From Streptomyces zaomyceticus (GTDB taxonomy: Bacteria > Actinomycetota > Actinomycetes > Streptomycetales > Streptomycetaceae): a DNA stretch of 64,000 nt. This document shows, one piece after another, positions 9,408 through 17,898 of the stretch. A program made the position numbers and the translations under genes. Location: the NCBI RefSeq assembly GCF_014656215.1, contig NZ_BNBZ01000040.1:1-64000 (forward strand), given 5' to 3'. Positions within the stretch are counted from its first letter, which is position 1. Every line of letters starts with the position of its first letter. Under the pieces are notes generated by a model. The model was not told the DNA's origin and did not search any database. It was given only the letters and a program-made list of their open reading frames with translations.

Positions 9408-10238
9408 ATGGCCACCGTCACCGTCGGCACCGCCCACGTCCGCTACGACATCGAGGGCTCGGGCTCAGGGCCCGCCCTCCTTCTCGTCCACGGCACCGGG
9501 TCCGGTGGCGCCGTCGTCAACTGGGGGCAGACCGCGCCCCGTTTCACCTCCGACCGCAGGGTCGTCACGCTCGACCTGTCCGGCGCCGACCGGACCGTCG
9601 ACGACGGCGGTCCGCTGACCGTCGACTCGCTCGCCGACCAGGTGATCGCGGTGATCGAGGACGCGGGCACCGGCCCCGTGGACCTCCTCGGCTTCTCCAT
9701 GGGCTCACCGGTCTCGGCGGCCGTCGCCGCCCGCCGCCCCGACCTGGTCGACCGGCTGGTCCTGGTCGCCGGGTGGGCCCACACCGACGGGGACGAGTAC
9801 CTGCGGAACCTGTTCACGCTGTGGCAGCGGCTCGGGGAGTTCGACCCGGCGGGCTTCGGCCGGAGTGTGACGATGACCGGGTTCAGCCGCGGTTTCCTCA
9901 ACTCGATCGGCCGCGAGGGCGTCGAGGCTCTGATCCCGAACATGCCGCCCACCCCGGGCACGCTGCGGCACGTGGCGCTCGACCTGGAGGTCGACATCCG
10001 CGCGCTGCTGCCCCGGATCGCGGCGGAGACGCTGGTCGTGGGGTGCGCGCAGGACGCCACCGTCCCGGTGGAGAACAGCAGGATGCTGCACCTGGCGATC
10101 GACGGCAGCTCGTACGCGGAGATCGACGCCGGGCATGTCGTCTTCTTCGAGAAGGAGGACGAGTTCGTGAAGACGGTGACGGACTTCCTCGGCGCGGGCT
10201 CCCGCCGGTCGGACCTGCTCGTGTCGGAGCCCGTCTGA
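9408..10238 (+). CDS. Alpha/beta hydrolase
   Basis: A 276-residue hydrolase with the oxyanion segment LLLVHGTGSGG (from about residue 24), the nucleophile elbow GFSMGSP (Ser near residue 102) and the catalytic His in DAGHVVFFEKED near the end. GGGAGC precedes the ATG. It faces the XRE/MmyB regulator across about 160 bases, suggesting local control. Substrate not inferable. It differs clearly in sequence from the hydrolase at 6233, so it is not a recent duplicate. Confidence 0.87.
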   Translation: MATVTVGTAHVRYDIEGSGSGPALLLVHGTGSGGAVVNWGQTAPRFTSDRRVVTLDLSGADRTVDDGGPLTVDSLADQVIAVIEDAGTGPVDLLGFSMGSPVSAAVAARRPDLVDRLVLVAGWAHTDGDEYLRNLFTLWQRLGEFDPAGFGRSVTMTGFSRGFLNSIGREGVEALIPNMPPTPGTLRHVALDLEVDIRALLPRIAAETLVVGCAQDATVPVENSRMLHLAIDGSSYAEIDAGHVVFFEKEDEFVKTVTDFLGAGSRRSDLLVSEPV

Positions 10239-10265
10239 GGCCATGCTTGGCCGCATGGGTGTGAG

Positions 10266-10367
10266 ACCAGGACGTACGGGTGTACCAGGACGTACGGGTG
10301 TGAGACCGGGACGTACGAACGCGGGGCCGGGTCGCACGGGTGTGGGGCGGGGCCGCACGGGTGGGAC
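10266..10367. repeat. Degenerate tandem repeat, 18-21 bp period
   Basis: Five imperfect copies of ACCAGGACGTACGGGTGT begin near 10266, 10284, 10305, 10326 and 10347. The first three are close, the last two are more diverged. The array fills the gap between the hydrolase stop and the next gene. Confidence 0.75.
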
Positions 10368-10375
10368 GAGGTCAG

Positions 10376-11605
10376 GTGGCTGAGACCAGGGCGATCGGCG
10401 CCGCCGAGCGCAGGGCCCGGCTCGGGGTGCGGCACCTGCTGGCCGGGGGTGCGCGGGCCGGGTCGGCGGAGGAGGTCGTGGACGGGCTCGTGGCGCTGCA
10501 CGGGACGGACCCGGCAAGCGTGTTCCTCGCGGTGGGGGCGCGGCTGTCCGGGACGGCCGGGGACGCCGGGGCAGCCGGGGTCGCCGGGCCGACTGGAGGC
10601 GCCGGGCCCGTCGGGGACGTCGAGCGGGCCCTGTACGAGGACCGGTCGCTGGTCCGGATGCACGGGATGCGGCACACCGTCTTCGTCCTCCCGTCCGCCC
10701 TCGCCGCCGCCGTACAGGCCTCGACGACCGACCCGGCCGCCGTCCGCGAACGCGCCGCGCTGCTGAAGCACTTGGCGGCGGGCAGTCCCCTCGACGCGAC
10801 ATGGCTGGCGGAGACCGAGCGGCTCGTCCTCGCCGAGCTGGCCGTACGGGGAGAGGCGACCGGAGCCGAACTCGGCGACGCCGTACCGGCGTTGAGGTCT
10901 ACCTATGTGTACGGGAAGGGCACCCGGCAGGAAGGGGTGCAGTCCGTCGCGAGCCGAGTGCTGCGGGTACTGGGCATGGAGGGGCGGATCGTACGGGGCC
11001 GGCCGCAGGGCTCGTGGACGTCGAGCCGCTTCCGCTGGGCGCCCGCCGTACCCCACCCCGCGCTCGACCCGGCCGAGGCGCGGGCGGAGCTGATCCGGCG
11101 GTGGCTCGGGGCCTGCGGGCCGGCGACCGAGGCGGATCTGAAGTGGTGGACGGGATGGAAGGTCACCGAGGTGCGCGGGGCGCTCGCCGCCGTGGGGGCG
11201 GCGCCGGTGGCCCTCGACGAGGGGACGGGTTTCGTGCTGCCGGACGACCTCGAACCCGTACCCCCCGAGGGCGCGGGGCCGGATCCCTGGGCGGCTCTGC
11301 TGCCCGCGCTCGATCCGACGCCGATGGGCTGGCAGGGACGTGACTGGTATCTGGACCCGGAGCACCGGGCGGCGCTGTTCGACCGCAGCGGGAACATCGG
11401 GCCGACGGTCTGGTGGAACGGCCGGATCGTCGGCGGCTGGGCGCAGCGCCCGGACGGCGAGATCGCCCACCGGCTCCTGACGGACGTGGGCGCGGAGGCC
11501 GTTCGGGCGATCGGCGTGGAGGCGGAGCGGCTGGCGGGCTGGGTCGGGGACGTGCGGGTGACGCCCAGGTTCCGCACGCCCCTGGAGCGCGAGCTCGGCG
11601 CCTGA
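10376..11605 (+). CDS. Winged-helix DNA-binding domain protein (HTH_42/YcaQ-like)
   Basis: A protein of about 409 residues of the winged-helix HTH_42 family, which includes the YcaQ/AlkX interstrand-crosslink glycosylases. Visible family features are the N-terminal RARLGVRHLLAG..GLVALHGTDPASVFLAV region, the RMHGMRHTVFVLP segment, a WLGACGPATEADLKWWTG block and the late GNIGPTVWWNGRIVGGWAQRP block. I chose GTG 10376 because family alignments start near RARLG and because the upstream sequence is the tandem repeat. A DNA-repair role is suggested by relatives but not proven; many streptomycete copies are uncharacterised. Confidence 0.83.
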   Translation: MAETRAIGAAERRARLGVRHLLAGGARAGSAEEVVDGLVALHGTDPASVFLAVGARLSGTAGDAGAAGVAGPTGGAGPVGDVERALYEDRSLVRMHGMRHTVFVLPSALAAAVQASTTDPAAVRERAALLKHLAAGSPLDATWLAETERLVLAELAVRGEATGAELGDAVPALRSTYVYGKGTRQEGVQSVASRVLRVLGMEGRIVRGRPQGSWTSSRFRWAPAVPHPALDPAEARAELIRRWLGACGPATEADLKWWTGWKVTEVRGALAAVGAAPVALDEGTGFVLPDDLEPVPPEGAGPDPWAALLPALDPTPMGWQGRDWYLDPEHRAALFDRSGNIGPTVWWNGRIVGGWAQRPDGEIAHRLLTDVGAEAVRAIGVEAERLAGWVGDVRVTPRFRTPLERELGA

Positions 11606-11625
11606 TCGGGGCCGGGTCCGGCGGC

Positions 11626-12255
11626 TCAGTGACGCAGGTACACGCCCGGGACCCCCAGGTCGGCGAGGCCGTCGAGGACCAGGTCGACGCCGACCGCGGC
11701 GAGCAGCAGGCCCAGGAGACGACCGAGGAGCTCGATGGTGGCGTGGTGGGTCCGGCGCAGGATCCGGGCGAGCAGCAGGACGCAGACCAGGTCGAGCGCG
11801 ATGACGGACACGTACGCGCCGACGACGGTGGAACGCCAGCTGTAGGAGTCGCGGGCGGCCGCCTCGATGAGTACGGCGGTCATGGCGAGCGGGCTCACGA
11901 CGTACGGCATGAGCAGCTCGCGCACACCGCTGACCAGGTCGGGGGCGTCCTCCTGGGCCGTGTCGGAGCCCAGGTGCAGTCCGAGGACGAGCCCGACGGC
12001 GTAGATGAAGAAGATGACGCCGCCTGCGAGCTGGAGCGCGGGGGTGCTGATGTGGAAGACGTTGAGCAGCCACGGGGCGGTGCTGCCGATGACCAGGCCG
12101 ACGAGGACGGCCGCGCCCGAGGAGATGAGGGCGATGGTCCGCAGCTGGCGCACGGGATGGACCTGCGCGAGGCCCGCGAAGGCGAGGAGGACCTTCGGTG
12201 GGCCGACGACGGAGAAGAAGGTGATGAAGGCGGCGGAGAAGCTGAAGGCGTTCAC
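11626..12255 (-). CDS. MarC family integral membrane protein
   Basis: A 209-residue MarC/UPF0056 protein with about six hydrophobic helices, starting VNAFSFSAAFITFFSVVGPP. The family was once linked to multiple antibiotic resistance in E. coli but its function is unresolved; some databases call it an NAAT transporter. I chose the GTG at 12255 because the sequence before it has no hydrophobic or family-like character. It is convergent with the winged-helix gene and divergent from the YCII gene. Confidence 0.85.
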   Translation of the reverse strand: MNAFSFSAAFITFFSVVGPPKVLLAFAGLAQVHPVRQLRTIALISSGAAVLVGLVIGSTAPWLLNVFHISTPALQLAGGVIFFIYAVGLVLGLHLGSDTAQEDAPDLVSGVRELLMPYVVSPLAMTAVLIEAAARDSYSWRSTVVGAYVSVIALDLVCVLLLARILRRTHHATIELLGRLLGLLLAAVGVDLVLDGLADLGVPGVYLRH

Positions 12256-12418
12256 ACCGGAATCATGGTGCGGTCGGGTGATTTCTCCCGTTTTTCGAGC
12301 CGGTGCCCGCGCGGTGTCGAGAACCGGCGCGCGGCTCCGACTGTTCTGCGAGAGGCGGTGGACCCGTGGAGAGAACCGCGGGGAGCCGCGGAGACCCGCG
12401 GAGAGCGAGGAGGACGTC

Positions 12419-12835
12419 ATGAAGTACCTGGTGATGGTGGAGGGCGCGCAGGCCGACTACGAGGCCATGGTGGGCCGCCCGAGCGAGGACAGCCCCGCCT
12501 GGACCAAGGCGGACATCCAGACGATGTTCGATCACATGAACGACATCAACAAGGAGCTGGCGGCCAACGGCGAGATGATCGACGCCCAGGGCCTCGCCGC
12601 CCCGTCCACGACCCGCTTCGTGACGGTGGACGGCGACGGCAGGCCGGTCGTCACGGACGGCCCCTACGCGGAGACCAAGGAGGTCATCGCCGGTTACTGG
12701 CTCCTCGACTGCGCCTCCCTGGAACGCGTGACGGAGATCGCCGCCCAGGTGGCCCGCTGCCCGCAGCCGGCCGGCGCCCCGGCCTACCCGGTGGTCATCC
12801 GCCCGGTCGACGAGATCGGCCCGCGTCAGGACTGA
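12419..12835 (+). CDS. YCII/DGPF domain-containing protein
   Basis: A 138-residue YCII-related protein. The diagnostic motif is DGPYAETKEVIAGYWLLDC in the middle, with the domain's ferredoxin-like strands around it (MKYLVMVEG at the start, YPVVIRPVDE at the end). GAGGAGGACGTC before the ATG is a good ribosome site. These proteins often sit beside ECF sigma factors in Streptomyces, but none is adjacent here. The catalytic role is unknown. Confidence 0.9.
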   Translation: MKYLVMVEGAQADYEAMVGRPSEDSPAWTKADIQTMFDHMNDINKELAANGEMIDAQGLAAPSTTRFVTVDGDGRPVVTDGPYAETKEVIAGYWLLDCASLERVTEIAAQVARCPQPAGAPAYPVVIRPVDEIGPRQD

Positions 12836-12945
12836 CGGGCGGGGACGGGGGGGACGGGGGCGGGAGGACGAGGCGGGGGGTGGGACGGGAGCACGGGCCC
12901 CGCGCCCGGCACGCACTGTCCGTGCCGGGTGCGAGGATCCCCCGC

Positions 12946-13488
12946 GTGGACAGCGAACCCCTCGGCCTGCGGCAGATCACCTCTCCGGACGACGTCTCCC
13001 CCGAGCTGCGCCAGGAGCTCGTCGACTGCTGGATCGAGGTGACCAACGCCGGTGGGGCGGCCGGATTCCCCTTCCCTCCCATCGACGCGAGCACGGCGGC
13101 CCCCGCGGTCGACACCCTCGTCGAGGGCCTCGCACCGTGGACGAGCCGCCTCGTGATCGCCTCGCTCGACGGCGAACTCGCCGGCTGGCTGAACGTCCGC
13201 CGTGAGTCCTTCCCGCTCGTCGCCCACTGGGGGACGCTCCACCACGTCCAGACGCGGACGGGGCTGAGGGGCCGCGGCATCGGGGCCGCCCTCATGCGCC
13301 ACGTACGGGAGATCGCCCGTGACGGGATGGGGCTGGAACAGCTCCGTCTGGCCGCACGCGGCGGTGTCGGCCTGGAGACCTTCTACGGCCGTCTCGGCTG
13401 GCAGGAGATCGGCCGGTGGCCCGGCGCCCTCCGACTGGCGCCCGGGGACGACCGCGACGAGGTCCTGATGGTGCTGACACCGCTCTGA
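12946..13488 (+). CDS. GNAT family N-acetyltransferase
   Basis: About 180 residues with the GNAT acetyl-CoA loop RTGLRGRGIGAALMRHV and a following ARGGVGLETFYGRLGWQEIGRWPG segment, which is the usual C-terminal strand and helix of the fold. It starts at a GTG at 12946. The substrate is not predictable. It converges with the MFS gene, the stops being about 40 bases apart. Confidence 0.85.
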   Translation: MDSEPLGLRQITSPDDVSPELRQELVDCWIEVTNAGGAAGFPFPPIDASTAAPAVDTLVEGLAPWTSRLVIASLDGELAGWLNVRRESFPLVAHWGTLHHVQTRTGLRGRGIGAALMRHVREIARDGMGLEQLRLAARGGVGLETFYGRLGWQEIGRWPGALRLAPGDDRDEVLMVLTPL

Positions 13489-13530
13489 CCCCCCGGCACG
13501 ACCGGCACGAAGGCGCACCGGCGGCGGGGC

Positions 13531-14976
13531 TCAGTGCATCCCGTGCGGGCCGCCCGCCGAACGGGGCCGGCCCCGGGGGATCAGCACGAGGGACGCCGGC
13601 GCCGCGGCCGCCGCCGTGAGGGCGCAGACGGTGTAGGCGGTCGTCAGGCCGGTCGGGGTGGGGGCGGTGGCCGTCAGGGCGAGGGTGGAGACGATCGCCA
13701 CGCCGATGGAGCCGCCCAGCTCGTGGAAGGTGTTCACGATGCCGGAGGCGAGGCCCGCCTCGTGCGGGTCGATCAGGCCCAGGGCCGTCGTCGTCGCCGT
13801 GACGAAGACCGCGCCGAGACCGAACGCCGCCGTCGCGAGGGACGGGAGAAGGGTGGTCCAGGGGCCGGCGTCGGGGCGCAGGAACACCAGGGGCATGCAG
13901 CCCAGGGCCGCGACCGCCAGACCGCCCGCCGCGCAGACCCGCGGGCCGGCGGTGGTCACCAGGCGGGAGCCCAGATGGGCGCCGATCGCCGTGGTGAGGG
14001 CCACCGGGAGGAAGAGGAGTCCGGTGCGGAGGGCATCCAGGCCGTGGACGCGCTGGAGCTGCATCGAGCCCAGGAAGAAGAACGAGATCAGGAGCGCCGT
14101 CGCGACCAGCATCAGGAGCGAGCCCACGACGACCGGTCGCCGGGTGAGCATCCGCAGGTCCATCAGCGGGGTGCGGGCCTTCCGTTCGGCCGCCGCGAAG
14201 GCTCCGTAGAGCGCGAGTGCGCCGAGGAGCGGCAGAAGGGTCGCGGCGCCGGTCCAGCCGGAGTCGCCCGCCTGGACCAGGGCGTAGACGAGCGCGCCGG
14301 TCGCTGTCGTGACGAGGAGGGCGCCCGGGATGTCGAGGCCGCCGCCGCGCTTCCGACGCACGGGCGTCGGCGTCGGCTCGGGGACGTATCTGGGCAGTGT
14401 CGCCAGGACCGCAAGGCCCACGGGGACGTTCACGTAGAAGATCCACGGCCACCCCGGGCCCGCGGTGAGGGCGCCGCCGAGCAGGACGCCGACCGCCGAT
14501 CCCGTACCGCCGACGGCCGCCCAGGCGCCGAGCGCCTTGGGCCTTTCGGCGCCCTGGAACACCGTGGTGACCAGGGCGAGCGCCGCCGGGGAGAGGAGCG
14601 CGGCGCCGATGCCCTGGGCGACACGGCCGCCGAGCAGAACGCCGGCGTCGGGCGCGAGGCCGCAGGCCAGGGACGCGGCGGTGAAGAGGGCGAGTCCGGC
14701 GAGGAGGACGCGCCGGGCGCCGAGGGCGTCGGCGAGGCGTCCGCCGAGGAGCATCAGTCCGCCGAAGCAGAGGGTGTAAGCGGTGACGACCCAGGTCAGG
14801 GCGGTGCGCCCGAGGTCGAGGTCGGCGGCGAGCGCGGGCAGGGCGACGTTCACCACCGTCACGTCGAGGACCAGCATGAACTGGGCCGCGCAGATCAGCG
14901 CGAGGGCCGTCCAGCGGCGCGGGTCGGGGGCCGGGTGGGCAGGGGCAGGGGAGGGTACGGCGGCAGGGGTGGGCAT
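13531..14976 (-). CDS. MFS drug transporter, DHA2 (EmrB/QacA) family
   Basis: A 481-residue transporter with about 14 hydrophobic segments. Motifs are LVLDVTVVNVALPALAADL in helix 1 (motif D1 of the DHA2 family), GGRLADALGARRVLL between helices 2 and 3, and GPGWPWIFYVNVPVG at helix 6. I took the ATG at 14976 directly after the operator palindromes; a longer open frame upstream runs through the divergent TetR gene and is not credible. The TetR gene at 15041 lies divergently 64 bases away and very likely represses this exporter. Confidence 0.9.
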   Translation of the reverse strand: MPTPAAVPSPAPAHPAPDPRRWTALALICAAQFMLVLDVTVVNVALPALAADLDLGRTALTWVVTAYTLCFGGLMLLGGRLADALGARRVLLAGLALFTAASLACGLAPDAGVLLGGRVAQGIGAALLSPAALALVTTVFQGAERPKALGAWAAVGGTGSAVGVLLGGALTAGPGWPWIFYVNVPVGLAVLATLPRYVPEPTPTPVRRKRGGGLDIPGALLVTTATGALVYALVQAGDSGWTGAATLLPLLGALALYGAFAAAERKARTPLMDLRMLTRRPVVVGSLLMLVATALLISFFFLGSMQLQRVHGLDALRTGLLFLPVALTTAIGAHLGSRLVTTAGPRVCAAGGLAVAALGCMPLVFLRPDAGPWTTLLPSLATAAFGLGAVFVTATTTALGLIDPHEAGLASGIVNTFHELGGSIGVAIVSTLALTATAPTPTGLTTAYTVCALTAAAAAPASLVLIPRGRPRSAGGPHGMH

Positions 14977-14981
14977 AACTG

Positions 14982-15021
14982 AACTGTACGGGACAGTACA
15001 GTTGAACTCAACGGTACAGTT
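14982..15021. promoter_or_regulatory. TetR operator in the MFS/TetR divergent promoter
   Basis: A perfect inverted repeat has arms AACTGTAC (14982-14989) and GTACAGTT (14996-15003) around a 6-base spacer. A third half-site GTACAGTT is at 15014-15021. The site sits between the two divergent start codons, so a bound repressor would cover both promoters. Confidence 0.8.
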
Positions 15022-15040
15022 GCGTTGGTAGGGTGAGGCC

Positions 15041-15850
15041 ATGGACGCCCAGCCCGGCCGACCCGCCGAGCCCACCGACCCCGCGACGCCCGCCGCACCC
15101 GGCCGGCCCACCGAACCCGCTGAGCCCGCGACGCCCGCCGCACCCGGCCGGCCCGCCAAGGCGGCCCCCGCCGGCGCCCGCGCCGCCCGCAAACGGCAGG
15201 CCGTCGTGCGGGCGGCCCGCGATCTCTTCCTCCGCGAGGGCTTCGGCGTCGGCATGGACGCCATCGCCGCCGAGGCCGGGGTCTCCAAGGTGACCGTCTA
15301 CAACCACTTCGGCAGCAAGGAAGCCCTCTTCACCGCCGTCGTCGCGGGCGTCCTCGACGAGCCCCTGGCCGGGGACGGAGGGAGCGAAGGCCCCGATCTC
15401 GCGCGGCTCGCCGCCGCCGACGGGCCCGACGCCCTCGCGGCCGCCCTCACCGAGGCCGGCCGCGCCTGGGGCCGGGCCGTGCGCACCGACGCCGAGGGCC
15501 GCGCCCTGCGCACCCTCGTCGCCACCGAACTGCACCGCTTCCCCGAGCTGGGCCGCGCCTGGCGCGCGCACGGCCCGACCGGTCATCACCCCGCCGTCGC
15601 GGACGCCCTGCGCACCCTTTCGGAGCGGGGCCTCCTCGATGTCCCGGACCTGGAGGTCGCCGTCCTGCAGCTCTACTCGCTGCTCGTCTTCCCGCAGATG
15701 GTGTTCGAGCAGTACGGGGCCGAGCTGGGCGAGGAGTTGAGCGACCGGCTCGTCGTCGACGGGGTGGAGATGTTCCTCCGCCGTTACGCCCCCGGGACCG
15801 GCCCCCGGCCCGAGCCCGAGCCCTGTCCCGACCCTGAGCCCGCCCCCTGA
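15041..15850 (+). CDS. TetR family repressor
   Basis: A 269-residue TetR-type regulator. The first 45 residues are a low-complexity Pro/Ala tail with two copies of PATPAAPGRP. The helix-turn-helix follows at about residues 60-100 (RDLFLREGFGVGMDAIAAEAGVSKVTVYNHFGSKEALF). The C-terminal ligand domain resembles the TetR_C group with PQMVFEQYG near the end. The true start could be further in, since the tail is not needed for DNA binding. It is expected to control the divergent MFS pump through the adjacent AACTGTAC palindrome. Its 3' end overlaps the rhodanese gene by about 67 bases, tail to tail. Confidence 0.88.
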   Translation: MDAQPGRPAEPTDPATPAAPGRPTEPAEPATPAAPGRPAKAAPAGARAARKRQAVVRAARDLFLREGFGVGMDAIAAEAGVSKVTVYNHFGSKEALFTAVVAGVLDEPLAGDGGSEGPDLARLAAADGPDALAAALTEAGRAWGRAVRTDAEGRALRTLVATELHRFPELGRAWRAHGPTGHHPAVADALRTLSERGLLDVPDLEVAVLQLYSLLVFPQMVFEQYGAELGEELSDRLVVDGVEMFLRRYAPGTGPRPEPEPCPDPEPAP

Positions 15851-16425
15851 CGGAGCCGGGTCAGGGTGGTCTCCAGGTCCACCGCGCACGCACTCCCCCG
15901 GTTGTACGGCAGCCTGCCCAGCATCAGGGCCATGCCGCAGGTGTTGGTGAGCGCCGAGAAGACCAGGCCGCCCGCGATGCCCGCCGCGAGCAGCTGGAAC
16001 GCGGGGTGGATCAGGAGGCCGAGCGCGAGGCCGAGCAGGACGAGCGAGCCCGCGACCAGCCTCACCTGGCGGTCCATCGCCCACGCCGGCTTCGCCGGGC
16101 CGCCCGCCGGGCGCTCCAGCACGTGCCCGCGCGCCGCCCAGCCGCTCGTACCGCCGTCGAGGTCGTACGCGGCGATGCCCTGGTCCGCGAGCCGGGTGCG
16201 GGCGCCGGCCGAGCGGTTGCCCGACTGGCAGACGAGGAGGAGGGTGCCGCTCGCCGCCGCCTCCCTCAGTGCGGGGACGGCGCGGTCGAGCCGGTCGAGC
16301 GGGACGTTGAGCGCGCCGGGCACGTGCCCGGAGGCGTATTCGCCGGGTGTGCGCACGTCGACGACGGTCAGTTCGGTCAGCCGGGTGCGGGCCTGGTCGG
16401 GGTCGAGCATGAGGGGTGCGTGCAT
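15784..16425 (-). CDS. Rhodanese domain protein with C-terminal DUF2892 membrane region
   Basis: About 213 residues. Residues 1-100 form a rhodanese domain: DVRTPGEYASGHVPGALNVPL and the active-site loop CQSGNRS, whose Cys carries the persulfide. The C-terminal half has two hydrophobic helices and the DUF2892 motif NTCGMALMLGRLPYNR. The fusion suits membrane-linked handling of sulfane sulfur. I preferred the ATG at 16425, with AAGGA about 11 bases upstream, over one at 16437, which abuts that site. It is divergent from the CstR-type gene across a matching palindrome. Confidence 0.88.
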   Translation of the reverse strand: MHAPLMLDPDQARTRLTELTVVDVRTPGEYASGHVPGALNVPLDRLDRAVPALREAAASGTLLLVCQSGNRSAGARTRLADQGIAAYDLDGGTSGWAARGHVLERPAGGPAKPAWAMDRQVRLVAGSLVLLGLALGLLIHPAFQLLAAGIAGGLVFSALTNTCGMALMLGRLPYNRGSACAVDLETTLTRLRQGAGSGSGQGSGSGRGPVPGA

Positions 16426-16475
16426 GGCAGGTGTCATCCTTGGTCTTCGACGGGACCCCGTGCGGGGGAGTAAAT

Positions 16476-16489
16476 TACCCCCTGGGGTA
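16476..16489. promoter_or_regulatory. CsoR/CstR-type operator
   Basis: The palindrome TACCCCCTGGGGTA lies between the divergent rhodanese and repressor genes. It matches the G-tract operators bound by CsoR/CstR proteins and recurs before the TauE gene, so autoregulation and regulon control are likely. Confidence 0.8.
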
Positions 16490-16506
16490 TCTGTGGAGGA
16501 GTCGCT

Positions 16507-16794
16507 GTGGAACTGGATCTCGCGGGTGCGGAGCTGAAGGCGGTACTGAACCGGCTGCGCCGGGCTCAGGGCCAGATCGCCGGCGTGATCCGGATGATCG
16601 AGGAGGGCCGGGACTGCGAGGAGGTCGTCACCCAGCTGGCCGCCGCCTCCCGGGCCCTCGACCGGGCCGGGTTCGCGATCATCGCGACCGGGCTCCAGCA
16701 GTGTCTGACCGATGTCGAGGACGGGCAGCGGAACGGCGAGGACCGTGACGCGATGCGGGCCCGCCTGGAGAAGCTCTTCCTGTCGCTCGCGTAG
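16507..16794 (+). CDS. CsoR/CstR (DUF156) family metal- or persulfide-sensing repressor
   Basis: A 95-residue, all-helical DUF156 protein. It has the family core RLRRAQGQIAGVIRMIEEGRDC and two cysteines at about positions 37 and 66. The copper-sensing CsoR has an HxxxC arrangement at the second site; here the corresponding stretch is GLQQC with no His. That is what the persulfide sensor CstR shows. With rhodanese and TauE/SafE genes on either side, a sulfane-sulfur-sensing role is more likely than copper sensing (inference). The GTG start has GGAGG upstream. Confidence 0.85.
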   Translation: MELDLAGAELKAVLNRLRRAQGQIAGVIRMIEEGRDCEEVVTQLAAASRALDRAGFAIIATGLQQCLTDVEDGQRNGEDRDAMRARLEKLFLSLA

Positions 16795-16966
16795 CCACGG
16801 AGCCGGCGGGGCGCGAGGCCGGTGGGGCACGGAGCGGGCGGGCCGCAGAAGCGGTAGGTCGCGGCCTCGACAGGAGGCGCCACCGGTGGGCCGCGGCCCC
16901 GGGCGGCAGGACACGGAACCGGCCGGCGGGGCGCGGACCCGGGCGGCGGGGTGTGGGACCGGGCAT

Positions 16967-17701
16967 TCAGAACACCGTGTCCGCGAGCATCAGCACCGCC
17001 ACCGCGAGCAGTGCCGCGCCGAAGATCCGGCGCAGGGTGTCGCCCGAGACCTTCGCCGCGAGGCGGCGGCCGTCCCAGGCCCCGAGGATCGCCGCCCCCG
17101 CGAAGGGGGCGATCACCGCCCAGTCCAGGGCGCCGGCCGTGCCCGCCCTGGCCACCAGTGCCGCGAGCGCGTTGGCGGCGACCACCAGCAGACTGGTCCC
17201 GACCGCCGTGCGCATCCCCAGGCCGACGACCTGGACGAGGGCGGGCACGGTGAGGAATCCGCCGCCCACGCCGAGCACACCGGTGACCGCGCCGAGCCCG
17301 GCGCCCGCGCCCGCGACGGCCGGGGCGGATCTGCGGACCCCCTCGACACCGCTCCGGGGCCGGAACATGCGTATCGCCGCCGTCCCGGCCACCACCGCGA
17401 ATCCCGCCGTGAGCAGCACCTCCGGAAGCCTGGCCGCGAGAAGGCCGCCGAGCATGGCGGGGACGAGTCCCGCCGCCGCGAAGAGCGCGCCGGTCCCCCA
17501 GCGGACCCGGCCGTCCCTGGCGTGCCCGTACAGCGCCGTCGCCGAGGTGGCCAGGACGATCAGGAGACTCGCGGTGGCGGCGGCGGGCGGGGCGAAGCCG
17601 AGCAGATAGATCAGGACGGGGACGGCGAGGACGCTGCCTCCGCCGCCCAGCGCCCCGAGCGCGAGCCCGACGACGGCTCCTGCCGCGAGGGCGATCAGCA
17701 T
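16967..17701 (-). CDS. TauE/SafE family sulfite/anion exporter
   Basis: A 244-residue membrane protein with about eight hydrophobic helices. It has the duplicated family signatures ALGALGGGGSVLAVPVLIYLLG in the first half and GVLGVGGGFLTVPALVQVVG in the second. TauE/SafE proteins move sulfite, sulfoacetate or related anions. Three copies of the CsoR/CstR-type palindrome lie upstream of the start, linking it to the rhodanese module. It would export a sulfur oxyanion formed during sulfide or persulfide detoxification (inference). Confidence 0.88.
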   Translation of the reverse strand: MLIALAAGAVVGLALGALGGGGSVLAVPVLIYLLGFAPPAAATASLLIVLATSATALYGHARDGRVRWGTGALFAAAGLVPAMLGGLLAARLPEVLLTAGFAVVAGTAAIRMFRPRSGVEGVRRSAPAVAGAGAGLGAVTGVLGVGGGFLTVPALVQVVGLGMRTAVGTSLLVVAANALAALVARAGTAGALDWAVIAPFAGAAILGAWDGRRLAAKVSGDTLRRIFGAALLAVAVLMLADTVF

Positions 17702-17768
17702 CGGTCCGGGCCGGGGCGGTGGGCTGCGTCGACGGTCACTTCGAGCGGCACGGTCGCGCTCCTCTCCT

Positions 17769-17844
17769 TACCCCCGGGGGTATATCGGCGATACTCCGAG
17801 ACCCTAACAGAAGTACCCCCGGGGGTATCCAACCCCGGGGGTAC
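17769..17844 (-). promoter_or_regulatory. Three CsoR/CstR-type palindromes before the TauE gene
   Basis: TACCCCCGGGGGTA occurs at 17769-17782 and again at 17814-17827. A third, slightly diverged ACCCCGGGGGTA is at 17832-17843. All match the box at 16476. The centre-to-centre spacings are about 45 and 17 bases. The array lies 68-143 bases upstream of the TauE start. Confidence 0.78.
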
Positions 17845-17898
17845 GTCACATCGGTCGAGCGGAGCGGTCGCCGCGGTCGCGCGGTGCCGCGGACCGGG

